From Patescibacteria group bacterium (GTDB lineage Bacteria > Patescibacteriota > Microgenomatia > Levybacterales > UBA12049), in the NCBI GenBank assembly GCA_023473785.1, contig JAMCYD010000018.1, positions 1 to 9,093 on the forward strand: 9,093 nucleotides of DNA, read 5' to 3'. Below are positions 1 to 7,174 of this stretch, piece by piece. A program made the translations under genes and the position numbers. The notes beneath the pieces are model-generated. The model saw only the letters and a list, made by a program, of their open reading frames with translations, was not told where the DNA came from and searched no databases. The stretch's first letter is position 1. Each line of letters opens with the position of its first letter.

Positions 1-194
1 TTTCCAAAAATAAGCAAATTTTTTTAATGGTTATTTATCTATCTTCTGCTTTATTAAATATAGTATTAAACGTATTGTTCATCCCTGTTGCTTCCTACAA
101 TGCTAGCGCTATAATAACAGGAGTTTCAGAAGGTTTCGTATTAATTTTCTTGATTGTAAAAGTGCTTAGTCTAAAGAAAAATTTTGAAATATGA
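1..194 (+). CDS. C-terminal end of a polysaccharide flippase-like membrane protein (partial)
   Basis: Reading from base 3, an open frame of 63 codons enters from the left edge and stops at TGA 192-194; its start lies outside the window. The peptide is very hydrophobic, with two probable membrane helices: one around residues 7-29, containing LNIVLNVLFIPV, and one around 35-55. It ends in a short basic tail (KVLSLKKN). The pattern 'LN-hydrophobic-LN-hydrophobic-FIP...GASI/SAII' followed by a last helix is typical of the final helices of Wzx/MATE-like polysaccharide exporters (MviN/MATE/PST superfamily), which flip lipid-linked sugars across the membrane. Only the tail is visible, so another multi-helix transporter is possible. 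The stop overlaps the RNase HI start as ATGA (191-194), which suggests translational coupling. The DUF4012 protein just downstream fits a surface-polysaccharide neighbourhood. Confidence 0.6.
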   Translation, partial: SKNKQIFLMVIYLSSALLNIVLNVLFIPVASYNASAIITGVSEGFVLIFLIVKVLSLKKNFEI

Positions 195-613
195 TTAATA
201 TTTATACAGACGGGGGAGCTAGGGGAAATCCTGGACCAGCAGGAATAGGCGTCTATATTGAGGATCAGAATAAAAATAAGGTCTGTGAGCTTGCGGAAAA
301 AATTGGAGTATCTACGAATAACGTAGCTGAGTATAAAGCTGTCGTATTAGCCCTCTTTTGGATTTCTGAAAATATGGATAAGATAGGGGATAGGAAAATT
401 AGTATTTCGCTTGATTCACAGCTGGTATATTCCCAGATTGTTGGACTTTATAAGGTTAAAAATGCGGATCTTAGGGATTTATTATTCAAAATTCGGGAAT
501 TAGAGGCTAAAATTAACAGAGAAATTCGGTATATTAATATCCCAAGAGAGAAAAATAAAATGGCAGATAAACTAGTCAACATGGCTCTGGACAACACTTT
601 TAAATCCTCTTAG
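191..613 (+). CDS. rnhA: Ribonuclease HI
   Basis: This 140-aa protein has the complete RNase H fold signature and should cleave the RNA strand of RNA:DNA hybrids, removing R-loops and primers in the cytoplasm. The N-terminal strand carries YTDGGARGNPGPAG, with the first catalytic Asp at residue 7. The helix NNVAEYKAVVLAL provides Glu47, SISLDSQLV provides Asp75, and the C-terminal PREKNKMADKLVNMAL provides Asp126, so all four DEDD metal ligands are present. It resembles the short bacterial/archaeal-type RNase HI group (YpdQ-like) and lacks the extra hybrid-binding domain of longer forms. The ATG overlaps the upstream TGA as ATGA and no Shine-Dalgarno is visible, so translation is probably coupled. 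It is followed after 28 nt by the DUF4012 gene. Confidence 0.93.
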   Translation: MINIYTDGGARGNPGPAGIGVYIEDQNKNKVCELAEKIGVSTNNVAEYKAVVLALFWISENMDKIGDRKISISLDSQLVYSQIVGLYKVKNADLRDLLFKIRELEAKINREIRYINIPREKNKMADKLVNMALDNTFKSS

Positions 614-641
614 AATTATTAAAGAGTATACTTTCTTTAAT

Positions 642-3317
642 ATGGCTAGACCCTCACTTGTTATAACCGAAAAAAATAACCTTCAGAATATTCTTCTTGT
701 AGACAAGGAAGGTTTTATCGGAGCTGAACTTGCAAAGAAAATAAAAAAAGAAATGACAGTAATTCTTGCAAGCGAAAAATATTTGCTTGAAAGCGAAGAG
801 AAAAACATTTTTTACATTTCCTATAAGCGAAAAATACCCGTATTTCCAGACTACCTGTACTCAATAATTGCTCTTGTTTATAGCGGAAAAGAATCTCTAG
901 GTCTTCTTCCAAAATTTATAAAAAAAGCCGAAAAAGATAAGTCAACGCTTGTTGTGATTTTCAATTTAAAAGACTACAACAAGCATCTTGTAAAAAAAGT
1001 TTTGGATTCCTATAAAAATTCAAAAGTAATAATTTTAGGAGACCTGTTCGGAAAAAATTCTTTAGATTTCGATTCAAACATTAACACCTTAATTAAAAAA
1101 GCTGTTTCAAAAGAGAAAATAGAAATCTCAAATACCGGACTTGATAAAAAATTCCCTATTTATCTAGAAGATGCTCTGGATGGAATATTAAGGGTTATTT
1201 TTGGAACGTCTTCTTTTGGACAATATTTAATATTTTCAAAAAGCTTTTCAACCGATTTAAAAATCTCAAGAATAATCCAGAAAATAAACCCTCTTGTAAA
1301 AATTGATTTTAAAAAAAATAAAAGCCAAGTAAGAGAACTTGATTTTTCAGAAGGGGAGTATACAGTGGGATCAGATTACCCGATTGAAAAAAGAGTTAAG
1401 GAGACAATGGAGGAATTTAATAATAACCAAATAGACAATTCTTTCTGGGAAACAAAACAAATAAAGGAGAAGAAAGAAAATAAAACAAGGAATATATCGT
1501 TAAAAAAAATAATATTTACTTTAATTTTTATAATTATTTTCCCATTTATTATTTCAGTTATTTTTTTTATCTTAGGGATAATTTTTATTAATTCATCAAA
1601 GACAGATTTATCAAAAGGCAATCTCTCTTCATCCTTTAAAAACGCTAAATATTCAAAAAACTTTTTTTCTCGTTCAAAAGATTCTCTTAATGTTTTCTCC
1701 CAGGAATTGGAAGTTTTAGGACAAGAAGATAGATTAAATAAATTAGATGGCATAATTAACTTGGGCAAAGATTCATCGTCGGCAGTCGTTAATGTTTTAA
1801 ATTCCATTCTAAATGTGAAAGGGATTATGGAAGGAAAACCTGAAGGAGCAGATCTTCTTTCAAGCATAGAGCTTCTTAAAAGCGGAGTGTTTTCTTTGGA
1901 AAACATAAAAACAAATGATTCCCTGAGTGACTTGGGTTTAGGTCTAAAATTCAATTATCCCTTAGATCCTCATTTTTATACGATAGAAGCAATGCCTAGC
2001 ATGCTTGGCGCATATGATAAAAAAACTTATTTAGTAATATTTCAAAATAACATGGAACTAAGGCCTAGTGGGGGATTTATAGGGTCGTATGGCTTACTTA
2101 CCTTAAATAAAGGGAGAGTAGATGACTTTCTTATTCACGATGTTTATGATGCGGACGGTCAATTAAAAGGACATTTTGAGCCTCCTTTTGCTGTGCGAAG
2201 GTATATTCCGCAAATACATTGGTATTTAAGGGATAGTAACTTTGATATTGATTTTACAAAATCCGCCTCAACAGCCGCTTTTCTGCTCAATAAGGAAATG
2301 GGGACAAGGGTAGATGGAGTAATTGGAGTTGATGTAACTTTTGTTAAAAATCTCTTGAAAGCAACAGGCCCTGTTTTTGTTTCAGACTATAATGAAAAAG
2401 TTGATGAAAATAACTTGTATCTTTTGGCCCAGACGCACGCAGAAAAAAATTTTTTTCCCGGTTCAACTCAGAAAAAGGACTTCTTAAGATCTTTATTTAA
2501 TTCAATAGTCCTTTCTTTTTCATCAAAAGGCGTTTCATATATAAAACTATTGGAGGTTTTAAGTGACTCAGTAAAAACAAAACATCTTCTTTTTGCTTTT
2601 TCAGACAATGACGTTCAAAAATATTTTACGGCTAATAACATGTCTTCCTCTTTGTGGGACAATAGAAAACAAGATTCAAAAATAATTAATGATTTTATCG
2701 GAATAAATGAAGCAAATGTCGGGGTCAATAAGGCAAATTATTTTATAAAAAGGGATGTTTATCAAGAGCTCAAGATTAGCGATGAAGGGAGTATCTCCGG
2801 CAACCTAATCATGAACTATAAAAATGATAGTAGTGAGTGGCCGGGAGGGGATTACAAAAATTATTTAAGGATAATACTTCCAAAAGGAATAACGATATCT
2901 TCTATATATCTGGATGATATCGCTCAGAAAGTTATTCCTGCAATCAGTGACCCAAAAATTTACGAGCAAAAAGGATTTAAAAAGCCTGAGGGATTAGAGA
3001 TTGAGGAAAAAGAAGAGGAGGGGAAAAGCGTTTTTGGATTTTTAGTTGAAGTTAAAAAGGGTTCTTTGAAAAAAGTTACAATTAACTATGTTTTTCCTCA
3101 AAAACTTAATCTGGAGAAGCAAAATTTTACTTATGGTTTAAAAATATTTAAACAGCCGGGGACAGAGGAGTATCCATATAGATTTTCCCTTTCTTATCCT
3201 TCATCATTTTCGGTTTTTGAGCCACCAACTGGTTTTAAAACCTTGGACAATACAATCTCAACCTCCGAAATTCTTACTCAGGATAGGGATTTTGAGCTAG
3301 ATTTCTCAAAAAAATAA
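642..3317 (+). CDS. DUF4012 membrane protein with an N-terminal degenerate epimerase/SDR-like domain
   Basis: This 891-aa protein has three parts. Residues 14-225 look like a shortened extended-SDR (NAD-dependent epimerase) fold. NILLVDKEGFIGAELAKKI matches the first strand and GFIG turn, VIILGDLFG resembles the 'R-x-x-N-V-Y-G' strand, and YLEDALDGILRVI resembles the 'v-D-D-x-a-x-a' helix. The usual nucleotide-binding GxxGxxG and catalytic YxxxK are not recognisable. A basic linker follows, then one strong membrane helix at about 289-316. The large outer part contains the DUF4012 hallmark NNMELRPSGGFIGSYG at 469-484 and the block VDGVIGVDVTFVKNLLKATG (557-576); a beta-rich tail runs from about 700 to the end. 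DUF4012 proteins are known from Actinobacteria and CPR bacteria, often near polysaccharide genes, but their biochemical role is not established. A surface-glycan or envelope function is inferred from the fold and the flippase upstream. The ATG at 642 has no Shine-Dalgarno; the N-terminal MARPSLVITEKNN reads naturally from there. The gene ends in tandem TAA TAA. Confidence 0.88.
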   Translation: MARPSLVITEKNNLQNILLVDKEGFIGAELAKKIKKEMTVILASEKYLLESEEKNIFYISYKRKIPVFPDYLYSIIALVYSGKESLGLLPKFIKKAEKDKSTLVVIFNLKDYNKHLVKKVLDSYKNSKVIILGDLFGKNSLDFDSNINTLIKKAVSKEKIEISNTGLDKKFPIYLEDALDGILRVIFGTSSFGQYLIFSKSFSTDLKISRIIQKINPLVKIDFKKNKSQVRELDFSEGEYTVGSDYPIEKRVKETMEEFNNNQIDNSFWETKQIKEKKENKTRNISLKKIIFTLIFIIIFPFIISVIFFILGIIFINSSKTDLSKGNLSSSFKNAKYSKNFFSRSKDSLNVFSQELEVLGQEDRLNKLDGIINLGKDSSSAVVNVLNSILNVKGIMEGKPEGADLLSSIELLKSGVFSLENIKTNDSLSDLGLGLKFNYPLDPHFYTIEAMPSMLGAYDKKTYLVIFQNNMELRPSGGFIGSYGLLTLNKGRVDDFLIHDVYDADGQLKGHFEPPFAVRRYIPQIHWYLRDSNFDIDFTKSASTAAFLLNKEMGTRVDGVIGVDVTFVKNLLKATGPVFVSDYNEKVDENNLYLLAQTHAEKNFFPGSTQKKDFLRSLFNSIVLSFSSKGVSYIKLLEVLSDSVKTKHLLFAFSDNDVQKYFTANNMSSSLWDNRKQDSKIINDFIGINEANVGVNKANYFIKRDVYQELKISDEGSISGNLIMNYKNDSSEWPGGDYKNYLRIILPKGITISSIYLDDIAQKVIPAISDPKIYEQKGFKKPEGLEIEEKEEEGKSVFGFLVEVKKGSLKKVTINYVFPQKLNLEKQNFTYGLKIFKQPGTEEYPYRFSLSYPSSFSVFEPPTGFKTLDNTISTSEILTQDRDFELDFSKK

Positions 3318-3326
3318 TAATTTTTT
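3309..3326 (+). terminator. Possible weak A/T-only terminator after the DUF4012 gene
   Basis: Six A (3309-3314), TAATAA, then six T (3321-3326) can form a short stem around the tandem stop codons of the DUF4012 gene. The stem has no G:C pair, so it would be weak by itself. It lies between two convergent genes, where a transcription stop is expected, and the T-run would suit termination in the + direction. Confidence 0.25.
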
Positions 3327-3337
3327 CAGGAGAATTC

Positions 3338-3592
3338 TTATTCCGAGGAAGCAATAAAGATATCTGCTTTTGAAGGTAGTTTTTGTACTGTTGACAAACT
3401 TTCATGCTCTTCTTGTCTAGCACCTGTATCAATAACCCTATGTCCAGCTAGGTTTTCAATAGATAAAGTTCTTCCGAAAAAATTTGCTGTTAAATCCTCA
3501 CCTTGAGAGCTATGTATTCTTAATCCAGTATCGTGACTTGGTAAGATTCCAACTAATTCATGGTGAGGGACTTCTAATACTTGTTCTTTCAT
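3338..3592 (-). CDS. Unrecognised 84-aa protein
   Basis: An open frame of 84 codons runs from ATG at 3592-3590 to TAA at 3340-3338, in a stretch where the + strand frames are broken by stops. Codon choice is AT-rich at third positions (TTA for Leu, AGA for Arg), like the neighbouring genes, which favours a real gene. I recognise no family. The peptide is rich in His, Glu, Ser and Leu, low in Lys, and has no Cys, Trp or Tyr, no signal peptide and no membrane helix, so it is probably a small soluble cytoplasmic protein. It is convergent with the DUF4012 gene and divergent from the winged-helix gene at 3701. An AT-rich hexamer TATCTT (3604-3599) lies 6 nt before the ATG, the same spacing as the -10 box at 3689-3694 has to its gene, but no good -35 matches it. 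A 10-bp palindrome (3599-3608) covers the same spot. Confidence 0.6.
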   Translation of the reverse strand: MKEQVLEVPHHELVGILPSHDTGLRIHSSQGEDLTANFFGRTLSIENLAGHRVIDTGARQEEHESLSTVQKLPSKADIFIASSE

Positions 3593-3665
3593 TGTTTAAA
3601 GATATCTTATTCTCTCCCGCTCAGCTTGATATTTTTAAGACATATTCCTGACAAAATAGAAGATA

Positions 3666-3694
3666 TTGATAAAAACGACTTTAACCCTTAGAAT
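3666..3694 (+). promoter_or_regulatory. Sigma70-type promoter for the winged-helix gene, leaderless geometry
   Basis: TTGATA (3666-3671) and TAGAAT (3689-3694) are separated by exactly 17 bp. Six bases, CTAAGC, then lead to the ATG at 3701. Transcription would normally start 6-8 nt after the -10 box, that is, at or within a base or two of the start codon, so the mRNA should be leaderless. No Shine-Dalgarno is present, as expected for that arrangement. Confidence 0.75.
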
Positions 3695-3700
3695 CTAAGC

Positions 3701-5008
3701 ATGGAAGAATCAGTTATCGAGGCAAAATATCCAATAGGCTTTAGGGAAGATGAGGCAAGAAAATTGGGACAGCATCTAAGAAACAGAAGGTCAGTTGTCC
3801 TAATAGGCATGAAGAGGGTAGGAATAAGCAACTTCCTTCGTTTTTTCTTAAATCATAAAAATATTTTCCCAACTTATATTAATGACGGGAAAAAACATCT
3901 TTTTATTCCTGTTGACCTAAACGACCTAGTAGAAAGAGAAGTTTATCCTTTTTGGATACTGACTTTAAAAAGAATTTCGGACGCTGTTAATAAAAGTTCC
4001 TTAAATAAAGAACTTGAAAAAGAAATTGAAAATTTATTTCTGGATAGTATCCAATCGCAGGACCTTTTTTTAACAATAGATAACGTGCGAAAAGCCCTTA
4101 TTAAGATAATCAATGCAAAGCTTCTTCCCGATATATTTTTTATTAGGTTTGACAGAATAAAAGATGCAGCAACTCCTGCTTTTTTCTCAAATCTTCAAGG
4201 ACTAAAAGACTCAACCCACAGGAAGCTGTCTTACATATTTACAAGCTACAGAACCTTAGATGGTCTTTCTCCAGATGTTTTTGATAAAGCCTCTCTTTCT
4301 GTTTTTTGCCAAAATATGTATATAAAGCCTGCAGCATCAAAAGATGTAAAAATAATTGCCCAGACTTATAAAACAAGATACGGATTAAATCTTCCGGAGT
4401 TAACAGAAGAAGATTTATTTGAAATAGTTGACGGATTTATACAATACCTGCAGCTTGGGCTTATTAATCTGAGTGAAAGGAAAATAAAGATTAAGGATAA
4501 AAAAGATCTTTTTGAGAGATTGGCGAGGGATGAAAGAATAATGCTTCAATCAGAGGAACTTTGGGAAAGTTTATCGGAAAAAGAAAAAGAAATAATGGTT
4601 AAAGTAATTGATGAAGAAAGAATAGAAGAAAAGGATAAAAGGGAAGGGGAGTATCTTTGGAATTCAGGTTTTTTAAACAGAGAAGGAATATTCAGCAAGC
4701 TTTTTGATTTTTACATCAGAAAAAGAGAAGGAAGAAAAGAAGAAAAACAAAAAATTGAGTTTACAAAAAAAGAAAATAGGCTTTTTAACCTATTAAAAAA
4801 CACAACGAATGAAATATGTGAAAGAGAAAAAATTATTGAAATTGTCTGGCCTGAAGTAGAGGAACTTGGGGTTTCGGACTGGGCAATAGACAGGTTAGTA
4901 TCAAGAGTCAGAAATAAGCTTAAAGATCAGGATGCAAAATACGAAATTAAGACTATAAAAACAAGAGGATACAAACTGGTTGACTTAAGTTCTTCTAAAA
5001 TTAAATAA
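3701..5008 (+). CDS. AAA/STAND-like protein with C-terminal OmpR-type winged helix and degenerate P-loop
   Basis: This 435-aa protein has an N-terminal region resembling ATPases of the AAA_16/STAND type. The strand-loop-helix VVLIGMKRVGISNFLRFFL (33-51) has the shape of a Walker A motif (GxxxxGKS/T), but the essential Lys is Ile42. The Walker B-like strand IFFIRFDRI (145-153) keeps an Asp (151) but has Arg where Glu is usual. Nucleotide hydrolysis is therefore doubtful. A charged helical region follows. Residues 351-427 form an OmpR/PhoB-type DNA-binding winged helix: FTKKENRLFNLL, REKIIEIVWPE, IDRLVSRVRNKL and the final wing IKTIKTRGYKL. There is no receiver domain. The likely role is a transcription regulator whose N-terminal domain senses a ligand or mediates assembly; the target is unknown. 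It has its own promoter and lies 50 nt before valS. The first ATG fits the promoter geometry and the family-like start. Confidence 0.8.
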   Translation: MEESVIEAKYPIGFREDEARKLGQHLRNRRSVVLIGMKRVGISNFLRFFLNHKNIFPTYINDGKKHLFIPVDLNDLVEREVYPFWILTLKRISDAVNKSSLNKELEKEIENLFLDSIQSQDLFLTIDNVRKALIKIINAKLLPDIFFIRFDRIKDAATPAFFSNLQGLKDSTHRKLSYIFTSYRTLDGLSPDVFDKASLSVFCQNMYIKPAASKDVKIIAQTYKTRYGLNLPELTEEDLFEIVDGFIQYLQLGLINLSERKIKIKDKKDLFERLARDERIMLQSEELWESLSEKEKEIMVKVIDEERIEEKDKREGEYLWNSGFLNREGIFSKLFDFYIRKREGRKEEKQKIEFTKKENRLFNLLKNTTNEICEREKIIEIVWPEVEELGVSDWAIDRLVSRVRNKLKDQDAKYEIKTIKTRGYKLVDLSSSKIK

Positions 5009-5019
5009 ATTTAGCTTCA

Positions 5020-5048
5020 TTGCTTCAAATCTAATACTCTGGTAAAAT
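5020..5048 (+). promoter_or_regulatory. Sigma70-type promoter of the valS operon, near-leaderless
   Basis: TTGCTT (5020-5025) and TAAAAT (5043-5048) are separated by 17 bp. The valS ATG is at 5059, 10 nt after the -10 box, so the mRNA would begin about 2-4 nt before the start codon. The promoter lies in the 50-nt gap after the winged-helix gene; no terminator hairpin is seen in that gap, so some read-through from upstream is possible. Confidence 0.7.
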
Positions 5049-5058
5049 TGTAAGAGTT

Positions 5059-7170
5059 ATGAATTCGCAAGAAGAAATTTATAGATTCTGGGAAGAAAAA
5101 GAATATTTTAAAGCTGACCCATCTAATTCTAAAAAGCCATATTCGATTTTAATGCCCCCTCCTAATTTAACAGGGGAGTTGCACCTTGGCCATGCAATGC
5201 AGCACTCGATATTAGATGCTTTGGCAAGATTCAAGAGAATGCAGGGATACGATGTTTTGCTTCTGCCAGGAGTAGACCATGCAGGAATTCAATTTGAGGG
5301 GACATTCAATAAGCTTCTTGCAAAAGAGGGCCTATCTAAATACAAACTTGGAAGAGAAGAATGGTTAAAAAGAGCTTGGGAATTTAGAGACGAGGTCTAT
5401 AAATCATTTCATAATGTCTGGACTGTAATGGGAATTTCTGCAGATTGGGATAGGGAAGTGTTTGCCTTAGATGAAAAAATTCAAAAAGCAGTTTTGGAAG
5501 AGTTTAAGATTTTTTGGGAGCAGGATCTTTTATATAAGGGGGCATATATTGTCCAGTGGTGTCCAAAGTGCGGAACTGCAATAGAGGATGTAGAAATGGA
5601 ATACCAGGAAAGAAAAGAAAAACTCTATTTTGTTAAGTATAATTTGGTTGATTCAGATGAATACATTACTATTGCAACTGCAAGACCGGAAACAATTTTT
5701 GCAGATGTTGCCATAGCTATTTATCCGAATCACCCTAAGTACTCAAAATTTACTGGAAAAAAGGTTGTAAATCCATTCACAAAAAAAGAAATTCCCGTAA
5801 TAGAAGACAAGAAAGTTAAAACAGATTTTGGAACAGGTGCTTTAAAGATAACGCCGGGACACGATCTTTTAGATTACGAAATTGGGAGAGATAATGGTTT
5901 AGAGATAATGCATGCGGTTGGAAAAGATGGAAAAATGACTGATCTTGCAGGAGACTTAAGCGGCTTAAAGGCACAAGAAGCAAGAGTAAAATCAGAAGAA
6001 AAATTAAAAGAATTGAGTGCACTTGAGAAAATTGAGGATTATAGTCATTCGGTGCCAGTTTGCGAGAGATGCAAGACAACGGTAGAGCCTTTAATTTCTG
6101 AAGAATGGTATGTCAAGATGAAGCCATTAGCAGAAAAAGCCTTAAAGAATATAAGTAAAGTTAATTTTATTCCCTCAAACTACTTAGATATTATTTCGAA
6201 ATGGTTAAATGAGATTCATGATTGGTCGATTTCAAGAACCCTTTGGTGGGGACATAGAATTCCTGTTTGGTATTGCGAGACTTGTAATCCGTCTCATGAA
6301 GTTGGAAAAGATAAAGATATGCTTATCTCTTTTGAAAAGCCAAAGGAAAAGTGCAAAAATTGCCAGGGATCAAATTGGGTGCAGGATGAACAGGTCCTTG
6401 ATACTTGGTTTTCTTCTGGGATGTGGCCTTTTGCAACTCTTGGCTGGCCAGGAAAAACAAAAGAACTGGAAAGATATTCTCCTTGGAATTTTGAAATTTC
6501 CGCTCCAGAGATAAGGTACTTGTGGATAGCAAGAATGATAATGCTTTCTCTTTGGTTTACAGATAAAATTCCTTTTGAAAATATGTTTTTTCATGGCATG
6601 CTTAGGGACCTACAAGGAAGAAAGTTCTCTAAATCATTGGGAAATGGAATTGATCCAAATGAACTAAGAAACGAGTGGGGAACTGATTCTCTCCGAATGT
6701 CCCTTTATACTTATTCAGCGCCTGGAAGAGACGGAAAAACCTCTAAGCAGGTTATGGGAGAGAGGTGTAAGAATTTTAGGAATTTTGGAACCAAGCTTAA
6801 AAATATTTATAGATTTATAGTTGAATTAAAACCTGAAGGTGCAAAATCAAACCTTGAGATTTCCCATGAAGACGATCAGGAGATAAACAAAAAATTAAAT
6901 GAAACCATAAAAGAAGTTACTAAAAATTTAGAAAATTTTAATTTCCATTTGGCAACCGAAAATGTTTACAATTTTGTTTGGCATGAATTTGCAGATAGTT
7001 ATATTGAAAAGACAAAAAAAAGAAGAGCGGATGCTCAGCCTGTTCTGGAGCATATTTTGACAGAAACATTAAAACTCCTTCATCCTTTTATGCCTTTTAC
7101 AACTGAAGAAATCTATCAAAAGATGCCACAACATAAAGAATCGATAATGATAGAGACTTGGCCACATTAA
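5059..7170 (+). CDS. valS: Valine--tRNA ligase (short form)
   Basis: This 703-aa class I aminoacyl-tRNA synthetase charges tRNA-Val in the cytoplasm. PPPNLTGELHLGHAMQ carries the HIGH motif (HLGH, 42-45), GVDHAGI follows at 71-77, and KFSKSLGNGIDP (522-533) is the KMSKS loop. The inserted editing domain shows TARPET (207-212) and GTGALKITPGHD (258-269), with Asp269 at the position of the valine-specific editing residue. Four CxxC pairs (168/171, 335/338, 406/409, 432/435) indicate zinc-binding knuckles. The anticodon-binding helical domain runs from about 566 and ends with LLHPFMPFTTEEIYQKMP. The protein stops at ETWPH, right after that domain. It therefore lacks the C-terminal coiled-coil arm of typical bacterial ValRS, which is usually about 850-950 aa. 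In-frame TAA at 5032-5034 and the promoter position support ATG 5059 as the start. The deformylase gene begins 4 nt after the stop. Confidence 0.95.
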   Translation: MNSQEEIYRFWEEKEYFKADPSNSKKPYSILMPPPNLTGELHLGHAMQHSILDALARFKRMQGYDVLLLPGVDHAGIQFEGTFNKLLAKEGLSKYKLGREEWLKRAWEFRDEVYKSFHNVWTVMGISADWDREVFALDEKIQKAVLEEFKIFWEQDLLYKGAYIVQWCPKCGTAIEDVEMEYQERKEKLYFVKYNLVDSDEYITIATARPETIFADVAIAIYPNHPKYSKFTGKKVVNPFTKKEIPVIEDKKVKTDFGTGALKITPGHDLLDYEIGRDNGLEIMHAVGKDGKMTDLAGDLSGLKAQEARVKSEEKLKELSALEKIEDYSHSVPVCERCKTTVEPLISEEWYVKMKPLAEKALKNISKVNFIPSNYLDIISKWLNEIHDWSISRTLWWGHRIPVWYCETCNPSHEVGKDKDMLISFEKPKEKCKNCQGSNWVQDEQVLDTWFSSGMWPFATLGWPGKTKELERYSPWNFEISAPEIRYLWIARMIMLSLWFTDKIPFENMFFHGMLRDLQGRKFSKSLGNGIDPNELRNEWGTDSLRMSLYTYSAPGRDGKTSKQVMGERCKNFRNFGTKLKNIYRFIVELKPEGAKSNLEISHEDDQEINKKLNETIKEVTKNLENFNFHLATENVYNFVWHEFADSYIEKTKKRRADAQPVLEHILTETLKLLHPFMPFTTEEIYQKMPQHKESIMIETWPH

Positions 7171-7174
7171 AAGT

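Noticed and set aside
150..177. TTGATT-16-TAAAGA as a promoter for the RNase HI gene
   Set aside because: The -10 lacks the conserved final T, the spacing is short, and the ATGA overlap with the upstream gene already explains expression.
627..632. TATACT as a -10 box for the DUF4012 gene, 9 nt before its ATG
   Set aside because: The distance would suit a near-leaderless start, but no -35-like hexamer lies 16-18 bp upstream, and the gene can be read from the upstream operon.
1376..1954. 192-aa open frame on the - strand within the DUF4012 gene
   Set aside because: It lies entirely opposite a recognisable protein; its sequence shows no family pattern and is a shadow frame.
3626..3654. TTGTCA-17-TATCAA on the - strand as a promoter for the 84-aa gene
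   Set aside because: The -10 hexamer ends in A instead of the highly conserved T, and the predicted leader has no Shine-Dalgarno at a useful distance; left as undecided.
6209..6594. Several open frames of 69-101 codons on both strands inside valS
   Set aside because: All overlap the zinc-knuckle and catalytic region of a clear ValRS; low-quality translations with no known motif.
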